Assembly (NCBI GenBank): GCA_030599175.1
Contig: JAUVON010000009.1
Span: 1 to 21,111 of the forward strand
From: Desulfobulbaceae bacterium
GTDB lineage: Bacteria; Desulfobacterota; Desulfobulbia; Desulfobulbales; Desulfocapsaceae
Direction of reading: 5' to 3'
Length of the DNA: 21,111 nt
Position numbers and translations under genes: made by a program. Below the pieces are notes generated by a model. It saw nothing but the letters and a program-made list of their open reading frames with translations. It was not told the origin of the DNA and did not search any database. Positions within the stretch are counted from its first letter, which is position 1; each line of letters begins with the position of its first letter. Shown here piece after piece: positions 1 to 7,613 of this stretch.

Positions 1-83
1 ACATTAATATGTAACAAAAAAATGGAGGGAAGGCAAAAACATTTGAGAATAGATTTCTGAAAGTGGGAATAGTCGTATGTGGT

Positions 84-1589
84 TCAGAGAAGAGGAGAAA
101 CGAGCAGTGAAAGATTTTCTTTAAATTTTTCAATCACACCTCGTTGAGCAAAACTCGTAATATCCAACTCTTCTGATTGCTTCAGGTAATCGAACTGGAC
201 TTCCAGAAGGTCGCCGGTGAACTCTCTGCAGTAGATGAAAAGTGTTGCCTCAAAATTAAGCCAGAAACTTCTCATATCAAGATTGACTGAACCCAGAAGA
301 GAGAAGTCCCGATCGACGGTAACTGTCTTTGAGTGCAGGAGACCACCTTTGAAGAGGAAAAATTTTACCCCGGCTTCGGATAAATCCTCATAACGGGCAC
401 GACTGGCATATTTTACCATGATGGAATCATTTTTTTCCGGCACAATGATTTTTACATCCACTCCTCTCTGGCCTGCGGCTTTGAGGGCTGCAAGCAACGG
501 TTCATCAGGAATGAAGTATGGAGTCGTCATGATAAGTTCATGGCGTGCTGCATAAATGGTTGTAAGGAGAAGGCTGTGAATTGCCTCAGGCGCAAGGCCT
601 GGACCGGACGGCACGATCTGAACGGCTGATTTGCCTGTTACAGGGCGCGGGTGAATATCACCTATGCGCCTGATTTGCTGAATATCTTCCAGCAGTGAAC
701 TGGATTGAAACTGGTCAATATCTGTTTCCAGAAACCAGTCATTGATAAAAGTTCCGCCAAGAATTTCCACAACAGGGCCATCAGCTTTGACCATTACGTC
801 GATCCAGTTGCCAACCCCGGCGTCCGCCTTGAACATATCAGGATCAACCATGTTTTGGCTGCCGGTATAGGCAGTTTTACCATCGATCACTACGATTTTT
901 CGGTGATTACGGATATCTATCCTGGAGAAAAGGAGTCTGATAATACCTGCCGGCAGCGATTCCTCTATTTTTACACCACCACTTTTCATGGCGGCAGCAG
1001 TTTTGCTTTTAAGAAAACTCCTGCTACCTATGGAATCCAGTAGAATCCGGCATACTACACCCCGGGAAGCTGCCTGGATCAATGCTTCAGCAATTTTGTC
1101 GACTCTGCCGCCTTCTTCCCAGATGTAGAACTGGAGATGACAGGTTGATTGTGACGTTTCGATATCTTTCAGGATGGATGCGAGGATTTCTTCAGGGTGA
1201 TCGATGAGTTGCAACTGGTTGCCGGCCATCGCCGGTATTCCGACAAGGGTTTCAGCCTGACGGTGAAGCGGTTCACATTCCGGGTTGAGTCCACTCCACG
1301 AGACAGGTGCTCTTTCCCTCAGGGTTTTCAGCCAGTGCTGGTAACGGCTGCTGGACATCCTGGCCCGCTTAACGCGTCTTTCAGATATTCGATTTTCACC
1401 AAAGAGCAGATAAAAGAAACCACCAATAAAAGGGATCAGAAGGATGACAATGAGCCACGCAAGTGATACGCCGTAGGGGCGCTTACGCATGATCACTCGT
1501 AATGAGAGACCAATGCGAATGAAGAGATCTGCAAGGAGGATAACTGTGGAGAACAATGAGTAACTCCAGTGCAGGGCTGTGGCTTCCAT
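84..1589 (-). CDS. cls: Cardiolipin synthase (ClsA type)
   Basis: Membrane phospholipid synthase that joins two phosphatidylglycerol molecules into cardiolipin and glycerol at the inner membrane. The 501-residue length fits the family. Two hydrophobic segments lie at about residues 8-30 and 41-63, followed by a basic stretch. Two phospholipase D catalytic motifs are present: H229-x-K231-x4-D236 (NHRKIVVID) followed by YTGSQNMVD, and H419-x-K421-x4-D426 (LHSKTVTVD) followed by LGSVNLDMRS. The protein ends in SPLL, as E. coli ClsA does. The ATG at 1589 keeps the first membrane segment; no strong ribosome-binding site precedes it. The gene stands alone on this strand, with a candidate promoter just upstream. 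Both active sites are intact, so the call is firm; the exact donor lipid is inferred from the family. Confidence 0.95.
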   Translation of the reverse strand: MEATALHWSYSLFSTVILLADLFIRIGLSLRVIMRKRPYGVSLAWLIVILLIPFIGGFFYLLFGENRISERRVKRARMSSSRYQHWLKTLRERAPVSWSGLNPECEPLHRQAETLVGIPAMAGNQLQLIDHPEEILASILKDIETSQSTCHLQFYIWEEGGRVDKIAEALIQAASRGVVCRILLDSIGSRSFLKSKTAAAMKSGGVKIEESLPAGIIRLLFSRIDIRNHRKIVVIDGKTAYTGSQNMVDPDMFKADAGVGNWIDVMVKADGPVVEILGGTFINDWFLETDIDQFQSSSLLEDIQQIRRIGDIHPRPVTGKSAVQIVPSGPGLAPEAIHSLLLTTIYAARHELIMTTPYFIPDEPLLAALKAAGQRGVDVKIIVPEKNDSIMVKYASRARYEDLSEAGVKFFLFKGGLLHSKTVTVDRDFSLLGSVNLDMRSFWLNFEATLFIYCREFTGDLLEVQFDYLKQSEELDITSFAQRGVIEKFKENLSLLVSPLL

Positions 1590-1629
1590 ATTTTCAGTAA
1601 GTTTGTTTTATCTCTTTTTTGTGCATTGT

Positions 1630-1657
1630 ATAATAGGCCAAATTCGTAAAAAGTCTA
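1630..1657 (-). promoter_or_regulatory. Candidate sigma70-type promoter of cls
   Basis: Read on the minus strand, TAGACT (1657-1652) and TATTAT (1635-1630) are separated by 16 bases. They match the -35 and -10 consensus at 4/6 and 5/6 positions. Transcription would begin near 1623, about 34 bases before the cls start. The -35 box lies inside the TCGTAAAAAGTC sequence (1644-1655) that is also part of the adjacent repeat family. The match is by eye only. Confidence 0.35.
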
Positions 1658-1668
1658 TTTAAATCCAC

Positions 1669-1830
1669 AAATGGCTAAGTCCGATAAGCGTAGACTTCGA
1701 GAAGTTTGATATGCAGGTAAGCGTAGACTCCGAGGCGTAGGTTTTTGACAGGTACTTGGTCATACATGTGGAATGCCAAGTGTCTGTCAAAAACTTACAA
1801 CGCAGGAGATCGGACTTTTTACGACGCCAT
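1669..1830 (-). repeat. Palindromic intergenic repeat, copy 1 (162 bp)
   Basis: On the minus strand this element begins ATGGCGTCGTAAAAAGTC (1830-1813) and ends ACTTAGCCATTT (1680-1669). Both ends recur exactly in the copy at 20959-21110. Next to the ends, AAGTCCGAT (1678-1686) pairs with ATCGGACTT (1808-1816). An inner stem of about 21 bases, with roughly three mismatches, joins 1739-1759 to 1775-1795 around a loop of about 15. A 17-base unit, TAAGCGTAGACTTCGAG (1685-1701), is repeated with one change at 1718-1734. TCGTAAAAAGTC also occurs just outside, at 1644-1655, as an inverted copy of 1813-1824. There is no reading frame of note. It resembles a MITE or REP-like element, or a structured RNA; I cannot tell which. 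Confidence 0.75.
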
Positions 1831-2025
1831 TAATAGAATGAAACCATATCTTGGTGGAGAATACCATAAAATCTCCATTTAATAGTAGCGTAATCAGCCG
1901 GATAAGTGGTAGATAAACCCTATGAATAAGGGGTGAAGATAATAAAGAAGAATACAGGTACAGCGAAATACAGAGCGGTGTAACTGATGCGGAATTATTT
2001 GAAAACATTATTTATCGGGAACTGA

Positions 2026-3210
2026 ATGAACATCAAAGGATTTTCATATTCAGCAGTTGCAGCATCCATGAAATACGATAATAAACTTGACCTGGGGCTT
2101 ATATACAGCGATGAACCGTGTGTTACAGCAGGGGTTTTTACGACTAACCAGGTAAAAGCCGCACCTGTATTGATTGATATTGAAAGGTTAAAAGAAGGAC
2201 GGGCACAGGCTGTTCTGGTAAACAGCGGCTGTGCCAATGCCTGCACCGGTCCAGAGGGGAAAGAGAGTAGTCTGATAACCAGCAGGATGGTCTCCGATGC
2301 CCTTGGTATCCCTGATGAAATGGTTCAACTCTCTTCAACCGGTGTGATTGGGGAACCACTCAACCTGGACGCTTTTGAGAACAATATGGCTGCTCTGGTA
2401 GATGGGTTGGCCGCCGATAACTTTGGCAAAGTTGCCGAAGCGATAATGACCACCGACACCGTCTCCAAGACAGCATTCAGCAGTGTTTCTATCGGTGGCA
2501 AAGAGGTGAAATTAATGGGTATGGCAAAAGGTGCCGGTATGATTATGCCTAATATGGCAACCATGCTGTCCTTTGTTCTGACAGATGCCCAGATCAGTTT
2601 TCCCGAGCTTCATAAATCTCTTCTGTTCGGCGTAGAGAGAACATTTAATCGAATAACTATTGATGGTGATACGAGTACCAATGATATGGTTCTCGCAATG
2701 GCCAACGGTACAGCTGATAACCCCTGGATTGACGGTGATGCTCCGGAAGACCGGCTGGTTTTTCAGGATGCCCTTGAAAATGTTCTGAAGGATCTTGCCC
2801 TGCAGATAGTAGCCGATGGTGAAGGTGCGACAAAAACTATTACCATACGGGTATGCGGGGCTAAAGAGGATTATGAGGCAGAACAGATTGCAAGAACTAT
2901 TGCTACTTCAAGCCTTGTCAAGACAGCTTTTTTTGGTGAAGATGCCAATTGGGGACGGATCATGGCGGCAATGGGCCGCTCCGGAGTTCGGTTTTATCAG
3001 GACCGTGTTGATATCGCCTTTGGTGATGTTATGATTGTTAAAAACGGTTTGTTTCTTGGTAAGGAGGCTGAAGAAGCTGCGACAAAAATTCTCAAGAAAA
3101 AACAATTCAGCATTAGTATAGATCTTAAAGAAGGTGCCGGCTGTGAAGAGGTTTACACATGTGATTTTTCACTGGATTATGTGAAAATTAACGCTGACTA
3201 TAGATCCTGA
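2026..3210 (+). CDS. argJ: Bifunctional ornithine acetyltransferase/N-acetylglutamate synthase ArgJ
   Basis: Arginine biosynthesis enzyme of the cyclic pathway. It moves the acetyl group from N-acetylornithine to glutamate, and in many species also makes N-acetylglutamate from acetyl-CoA. At 394 residues it has normal length. The self-cleavage site is visible as KGAGMIMPNMATML, with the new N-terminal nucleophile Thr179 after Ala178. The oxyanion-hole region reads SSTGVIG (103-109), and the GEDANWGR segment near residue 304 is typical of the family. ATG 2026 has a GGGA ribosome-binding sequence five bases upstream. The SixA-like gene starts 53 bases downstream on the same strand, so the two may be co-transcribed. 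Whether the protein is bifunctional or only transfers acetyl groups cannot be read from sequence. Confidence 0.96.
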   Translation: MNIKGFSYSAVAASMKYDNKLDLGLIYSDEPCVTAGVFTTNQVKAAPVLIDIERLKEGRAQAVLVNSGCANACTGPEGKESSLITSRMVSDALGIPDEMVQLSSTGVIGEPLNLDAFENNMAALVDGLAADNFGKVAEAIMTTDTVSKTAFSSVSIGGKEVKLMGMAKGAGMIMPNMATMLSFVLTDAQISFPELHKSLLFGVERTFNRITIDGDTSTNDMVLAMANGTADNPWIDGDAPEDRLVFQDALENVLKDLALQIVADGEGATKTITIRVCGAKEDYEAEQIARTIATSSLVKTAFFGEDANWGRIMAAMGRSGVRFYQDRVDIAFGDVMIVKNGLFLGKEAEEAATKILKKKQFSISIDLKEGAGCEEVYTCDFSLDYVKINADYRS

Positions 3211-3263
3211 TCTTGTCTTGTGAACTCAACCAACAAGAGAATCAATCTCATAAAAAATCTTAA

Positions 3264-3761
3264 ATGAAACAACTCTATCTTATAAGACACGCCAAATCCA
3301 GCTGGTCTCAGCCTGATCTGACTGATTTTGACAGACCCCTGAATAAACGTGGAAAGAAAAATGCACCATTTATGGCCGGGAGGCTTTCTGCCCGCGGCAT
3401 ATTTCCCCAGCGCATTGTTTCAAGCCCTGCCAGGCGTGCGAAAAAAACAGCCATCCATATAGCCGAAGGAACAGGTTTTAAAAAAGAAGATATTACCTAC
3501 GATAAGGGGTTGTATCTAGCAGAACTATCGCAGTTTCTCAATATTATTGAATATCATCTCAGCGATGTCGACATTCTGTTTGCGGTCGGTCATAATTCCA
3601 CAATTACTGAACTGGCTGAGTATCTTACCGGCGATCAATTTTTCAATGTACCTACTTGTGGAGTGGTAGGTATAGAATATAGGGGGAAAAATGGTTTTAA
3701 AAAAGTGCCTGGTGCCGGCTCCCTGCTCATTTTCGATTTTCCCAAAAAAATAGTCCCCTGA
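3264..3761 (+). CDS. sixA: SixA-like histidine phosphatase
   Basis: A 165-residue member of the histidine phosphatase (phosphoglycerate mutase-like) superfamily, close in size and layout to SixA, which dephosphorylates phosphohistidine on phosphotransfer domains. The N-terminal LIRHAKSSW motif gives Arg8 and the phosphorylated His9. DRPLNKRGKKNA and SSPARRAKKTA (Arg57) supply phosphate contacts, and FAVGHNSTI carries the second catalytic His110. There is no signal peptide, so it is likely cytoplasmic. It lies downstream of argJ, which probably reflects shared transcription rather than shared function. The true substrate is unknown: small histidine phosphatases of this type also act on other phosphoproteins or small phosphate esters. 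Confidence 0.85.
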   Translation: MKQLYLIRHAKSSWSQPDLTDFDRPLNKRGKKNAPFMAGRLSARGIFPQRIVSSPARRAKKTAIHIAEGTGFKKEDITYDKGLYLAELSQFLNIIEYHLSDVDILFAVGHNSTITELAEYLTGDQFFNVPTCGVVGIEYRGKNGFKKVPGAGSLLIFDFPKKIVP

Positions 3762-3944
3762 TTTCAACGTTAACTCTTTTTTACTATAACAATTTCTATT
3801 TAAGGTAGGTAGTACCTGTAACTCAACAGATAAATTGTGCCCTCTGTGCTTAAGTTTTTTTATTGTTGGATTTGCTTGATTTAGGAACGCTGGAAGGATG
3901 CAAAGGCAGAGTTAAACAGTAACTGATAAAGGATCTGGATTGTA

Positions 3945-5210
3945 ATGATGGAGTTTTCACTTTTTGGAAAAAAAATGACCTGTCAAGCGGGGATACTCTC
4001 GCTTATGGATGATTTGGGGGATGTCCACACCGCTAAAGGGGAGGGCATGATCATGATGGGAGGTGGAAACCCCGGTTATGTTCCTGAATTTCAAAAGATT
4101 ATGCGTGCAAGATTGAAAGAAATATGTGACGACACTCTCCTCTTTCAGCGATTGGCCGGCACCTATGCCCCTGCGCGGGGGGATCACGAATTTGTTGAAG
4201 GGCTGGTTGCGCTGTTGAGAAAGGACCCGGGATGGGATGTTGGACCTGAAAATATCTGTTTGACCAATGGCAGTCAAACAGCTTTTTTTCTTCTTTTTAA
4301 TATGTTTAGCGGTGCTTTTTCCAATGGCAGGACGAAGAAGATATGTTTGCCTCTGGTACCTGAATATATCGGTTACGCTGATCTTGGACTGACGGATGAT
4401 TGTTGTGTGTCCATCAAGCCTGAAATTGAGTTCCTCGATGGGGGCATGTTCAAATACCATATTGATTTTGGTCAGTTAGTTATCGGAGAAGATGTGGGTG
4501 CTATCTGCGTTTCCAGGCCGACCAATCCCACCGGAAATGTTGTGACGGACCACGAACTTGAAAAGCTTTCCTGGCTGGCCAAAGAGAAAAATATTCCTCT
4601 CATTATTGACAGTGCCTACGGCCTGCCGTTTCCGGGTATGATCTATACTGAGGCCCGGCCTGTCTGGGATGATAATAGTATTGTCTGTCTTTCACTGTCG
4701 AAACTTGGCTTGCCGGGGATTAGAACGGGGATTGTAGTTGCTGGAGAGGAGATTATAAAGGCTCTTGGTGGTATGAATGCAATCATGTCACTTTCCCCGA
4801 CAAGTGTTGGTGGCGTCCTTACCGAGCAACTTGTCAGCAGTGGTGAGATAACTACGGTGAGCCGTGAACTTATTCAGCCTTTCTACCTTGCTAAAAGGAA
4901 AAAAGCTGTTGCCGCTGTGAGGGAAGCGTTTGGTGATATTCCCTGTAAAATCCATAAACCTGAGGGAGCGATGTTTCTCTGGCTCTGGTTTGAAAATCTG
5001 CCGATTACCAGCCTTGAGCTATATGGACGGTTGAAGAACAGGGGTGTACTGGTTGTTTCCGGCCACTATTTTTTCCCGGGTCTGGATGGAGACTGGAAAC
5101 ACAGGGATGAATGTCTGAGGGTAACCTATTCTCAACATGATGAGGATGTTTATCGCGGCATAGGGATCATCGCTGAAGAAGTTGGCAAAGCTTATGCTCA
5201 GGCAGGTTGA
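3945..5210 (+). CDS. avtA: Valine--pyruvate aminotransferase AvtA
   Basis: Pyridoxal-phosphate aminotransferase of fold type I that exchanges amino groups between valine and pyruvate, giving alanine and 2-oxoisovalerate. It closely follows E. coli AvtA along its length (421 residues here). Shared stretches include FSLFG at the start, MGGGNP, LTNGSQTAFF, PEYIGYAD, VSRPTNPTGNV, KPEGAMFLWLWF and HYFFPGLD. PLP-binding residues are Asn194, Asp222, Tyr225, the Schiff-base Lys253 (SLSKLGLPG) and Arg392 for the substrate carboxylate. Translation may begin at ATG 3945 or at the adjacent ATG 3948; an AGGAT lies a little far upstream. A 183-base gap without a clear terminator separates it from the preceding gene, and the MORN protein gene follows with overlap. 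Confidence 0.93.
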   Translation: MMEFSLFGKKMTCQAGILSLMDDLGDVHTAKGEGMIMMGGGNPGYVPEFQKIMRARLKEICDDTLLFQRLAGTYAPARGDHEFVEGLVALLRKDPGWDVGPENICLTNGSQTAFFLLFNMFSGAFSNGRTKKICLPLVPEYIGYADLGLTDDCCVSIKPEIEFLDGGMFKYHIDFGQLVIGEDVGAICVSRPTNPTGNVVTDHELEKLSWLAKEKNIPLIIDSAYGLPFPGMIYTEARPVWDDNSIVCLSLSKLGLPGIRTGIVVAGEEIIKALGGMNAIMSLSPTSVGGVLTEQLVSSGEITTVSRELIQPFYLAKRKKAVAAVREAFGDIPCKIHKPEGAMFLWLWFENLPITSLELYGRLKNRGVLVVSGHYFFPGLDGDWKHRDECLRVTYSQHDEDVYRGIGIIAEEVGKAYAQAG

Positions 5211-5233
5211 AAACACAGAATTGGAGAAGACTT

Positions 5234-6973
5234 TTGAGTAAGAAATTGTTGTTTCCGGCCCTCCTGCTTTTATTCTTCATATTTGCTGTCTCCGTGCAAA
5301 GTCAGGGGAAGTGCATAAAGGGTGACTGTCGAAATGGTAAAGGTGTGTATGTGGCCGACGACGGCAGGCGGTATGAAGGGGAATTCAAGGATGGGGCCAT
5401 TCATGGACAGGGCACTCTTGTTCAGCCTGACGGGACGATATATTCGGGGCAATTTCGGGATGGCAGGTTTCATGGAAAGGGAAAGTTGCATCGTCCTGAT
5501 GGAAGAAGATATAAGGGTGAATTTTTTAAAAATGTTATCCATGGCAAAGGAACGATGGAATGGAGTGATGGTACTCTGTATGTAGGTGAATTCAGCCATG
5601 GTCTGTTCCATGGTGATGGCGTTCTTATTTCTCCGGACGGACGGGAATATAAGGGTGAATTTCGCAATAATATCATCGATGGCAGGGGGAAATTAAACTA
5701 TGCCGACGGGAGCTGGTTTGATGGTATGTTTCATAACGGCAAACCAGCTGGTGAGGGAACGAGAAAGTATCTCGACGGCAGTAGTTATTCCGGAGAATTC
5801 CGTGATAAAGACAGACATGGTTATGGTCTTTTTGAAGCCCATGACGGTGAAAAGTACCAGGGTATGTTTGTTGACGACAAATACGATGGAGAGGGCACAC
5901 TCTGGTACAGTGACGGCAGAAAGTATAGTGGTGAATTTGAAAACAATCTCAGCCATGGGCAGGGGACATTTGAATATGTAGATGGCTCCAGGTATCAAGG
6001 TGGTTTTACTGATGGTATGCCCCAGGGGGAAGGCACCCATGAACTCCCGGACGGGAGTGTCTATCAAGGTGAGTACGATAAGGGGAAAAGAAGTGGCATC
6101 GGAGATCTTCTTTTTGCTGACGGATCCAGGTATAAAGGCGAGTTCCTTAATAATAAAATGCATGGCCAGGGCACCATTTTATACAGTGACGGTAAGTCGT
6201 TTACCGGTCAATTTATTAATGGTCGGCCACAAACGTCTGTTGCGAAGCAGGTGGATGAACAGCAGGGAGTCCTGGAAAAAGATATTGATTTGAGCTCGAC
6301 GACTGAGGAAAAAAAAGATCAGGTGACAGAGCCGTCCGAAATTGCACTGGAAACAGTTAAATATCCCATACGGAACGGAATTGTGACAGATGGAGCCGGA
6401 GGACCACCCCTTACGGGAAATGCACATATCGTCTTCCCAGACGGCAGGGAGTACCAGGGCCGGTTTCTGGATGGAATAATGCACGGTACTGGAATGCTTG
6501 ATCTGCCAAATGGTGATAGTTATAAAGGAGTTATGCAGAAGGGTAAGATTCACGGCTATGGTACATATCACCACAAGGATGGCAGGGAGTACAAAGGCGA
6601 TTTTATTGGTGGTAAAAAACATGGGAATGGTATTTTTACCTACCCGGATTCGACACGATATGCCGGCGAATTTGAAGAGGATCTTTTTTCCGGCAGAGGG
6701 GAATATTATTTTGCCGACGGCAGCCATTATAAGGGTGACTTTGCCAATGGCAGTTTTAACGGTACTGGAGAGCTTGTCTATTCTGACGGCAGTTTCTACA
6801 GAGGACAGTTTCGCGATGATCTTCCCCATGGTGAGGGAGTTTTGACTTCCAGTGATGGCAGTCGTTTCGAAGGGGAGTTTAAATTTGGACAGAGAGATGG
6901 CAAGGGAATATTCACCAGGGATGATGGTCGCGTTTTTGAAGGAATGTTTCGAAACGATAAAATGGTAAAATAG
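5234..6973 (+). CDS. Exported MORN-repeat protein
   Basis: A secreted or membrane-associated protein built almost wholly of 23-residue MORN repeats (YxGxF, then HGxG, then DG). I count 12 full units and a half unit, a charged linker of about 55 residues rich in Glu, Lys and Thr, then 7 full units and a half. The strict 69-base period shows in the DNA. A hydrophobic N-terminal segment after KK (LLFPALLLLFFIFAVSV) looks like a signal peptide or anchor. I prefer TTG 5234, because GGAGA (5223-5227) sits at proper spacing and gives the N-terminus MSKKLLF. An in-frame TTG at 5207 overlaps the avtA stop as TTGA and would add nine residues; either start suggests coupling to avtA. MORN repeats form beta-hairpin scaffolds and some bind lipids or proteins. 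No enzymatic domain is attached, so the function is unknown. Confidence 0.88.
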   Translation: MSKKLLFPALLLLFFIFAVSVQSQGKCIKGDCRNGKGVYVADDGRRYEGEFKDGAIHGQGTLVQPDGTIYSGQFRDGRFHGKGKLHRPDGRRYKGEFFKNVIHGKGTMEWSDGTLYVGEFSHGLFHGDGVLISPDGREYKGEFRNNIIDGRGKLNYADGSWFDGMFHNGKPAGEGTRKYLDGSSYSGEFRDKDRHGYGLFEAHDGEKYQGMFVDDKYDGEGTLWYSDGRKYSGEFENNLSHGQGTFEYVDGSRYQGGFTDGMPQGEGTHELPDGSVYQGEYDKGKRSGIGDLLFADGSRYKGEFLNNKMHGQGTILYSDGKSFTGQFINGRPQTSVAKQVDEQQGVLEKDIDLSSTTEEKKDQVTEPSEIALETVKYPIRNGIVTDGAGGPPLTGNAHIVFPDGREYQGRFLDGIMHGTGMLDLPNGDSYKGVMQKGKIHGYGTYHHKDGREYKGDFIGGKKHGNGIFTYPDSTRYAGEFEEDLFSGRGEYYFADGSHYKGDFANGSFNGTGELVYSDGSFYRGQFRDDLPHGEGVLTSSDGSRFEGEFKFGQRDGKGIFTRDDGRVFEGMFRNDKMVK

Positions 6974-7037
6974 TGTTGGGCTAAGTGATATTACTCTATT
7001 TTCTCTCAGACCCATGAAATGAATTTCACAACGAAGC

Positions 7038-7156
7038 ATGAAAGTAATGTAACCGGGATTCAGAGGAGTGTCGCCAAACGTCCTCGCAGGCTGTGGATTG
7101 TTGTGTCGACACTCCTCCGAATCCCTCCCTGTCAGGTGAGCGAACATGACTTTCAT
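7038..7156. repeat. Large imperfect hairpin (about 119 bp)
   Basis: Inner arms of 19 bases at 7055-7073 and 7107-7125 pair with a single mismatch around a 33-base loop. An outer pair, ATGAAAGT (7038-7045) and ACTTTCAT (7149-7156), extends the symmetry. About a dozen unpaired bases on the right side account for the offset. The structure lies between the MORN gene and the DUF4177 gene, ending 28 bases before the latter's start. It shares no ends with the other repeats in this window. It could be a MITE- or REP-like element or a transcription attenuator; no run of T follows either arm, so a classical terminator is unlikely. Confidence 0.7.
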
Positions 7157-7184
7157 ATAAAGACTCAAACCAAGGCGGAATACC

Positions 7185-7577
7185 ATGCGCTGGAGTTATA
7201 AAACAGTACACTTTGCATTAAAAAAGGAAGGTTTGCTGGGCAGCGCCTTTCTTGACGAATCAGAGGTTGAACTATCGCTTAACGAATATGGGCGGGCCGG
7301 TTGGGAGCTGGTTACCATATTAGAAACCATGGATGGCATCATTGCTGTGTTTAAACAGCCCCTTTTCAGCGATTCATCTCCGCTCTTTCAGATCGATTCG
7401 GAAAAAGACAATGACTTTACCGAAGAGAATGGGGAAGAGGCAATTGTGGAGAAAAGGACAGAAATACCTGTTCTTGATGAATTTGAGGTTGTGGAAGTTG
7501 ATCCCGAAGAAGAAGAGAGGGAGGACCGGGAATCTTCATATTCTGAGAAAGATGTCGGAGCAATTCGTATTGAGTAG
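7185..7577 (+). CDS. DUF4177-like small protein with acidic tail
   Basis: A 130-residue protein. The first 60 residues (MRWSYKTVHFALKKEG, then NEYGRAGWELV, then IIAVFKQPL) match the pattern of the DUF4177 family, a small domain of unknown function marked by a GWELV core between strands. The rest is low in complexity and strongly acidic, with a run of Glu and Asp around residues 104-114, and is probably disordered. There is no signal peptide or membrane segment. AAGGCGGAA (7172-7180) is a good ribosome-binding site for ATG 7185. The next gene follows after 36 bases on the same strand, so it is probably the first gene of the ligase-transferase-sigma run. I cannot assign a function. Confidence 0.75.
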   Translation: MRWSYKTVHFALKKEGLLGSAFLDESEVELSLNEYGRAGWELVTILETMDGIIAVFKQPLFSDSSPLFQIDSEKDNDFTEENGEEAIVEKRTEIPVLDEFEVVEVDPEEEEREDRESSYSEKDVGAIRIE

Positions 7578-7613
7578 TACTTCAAATGGCAGCCTGATCT
7601 GCAAGAGGTTCAG

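Larger units (their letters stand above)
1590..2025. other. Gene-free interval between cls and argJ
   Basis: These 436 bases separate the divergent genes cls and argJ. They hold the candidate cls promoter (1630-1657), the palindromic repeat (1669-1830) and about 195 bases (1831-2025) of AT-rich argJ leader. In the leader I see only short dyads, such as GGAGA/TCTCC around 1856-1881. I could not identify an ArgR operator, a riboswitch or a convincing argJ promoter. A 73-codon minus-strand reading frame here has no recognisable protein character. Confidence 0.6.

Noticed and set aside
1787..2008. A 73-codon minus-strand frame between cls and argJ
   Set aside because: It overlaps the palindromic repeat, has no ribosome-binding site and its composition looks random.
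5300..6970. Regularly spaced direct repeats that could be taken for a CRISPR array
   Set aside because: The 69-base period is a multiple of three, stays in frame for the whole gene and encodes MORN units. There are no unique spacers.
5693..7186. Long minus-strand reading frames opposite the MORN gene (156 and 335 codons)
   Set aside because: They arise from the 69-base period of the MORN repeats on the other strand. Their translations show no family character, and the plus-strand frame has perfect protein-level periodicity.
7019..7211. Small reading frames of about 60 codons on both strands over the hairpin before the DUF4177 gene
   Set aside because: They are products of the inverted repeat. 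Neither has a ribosome-binding site or a recognisable domain.
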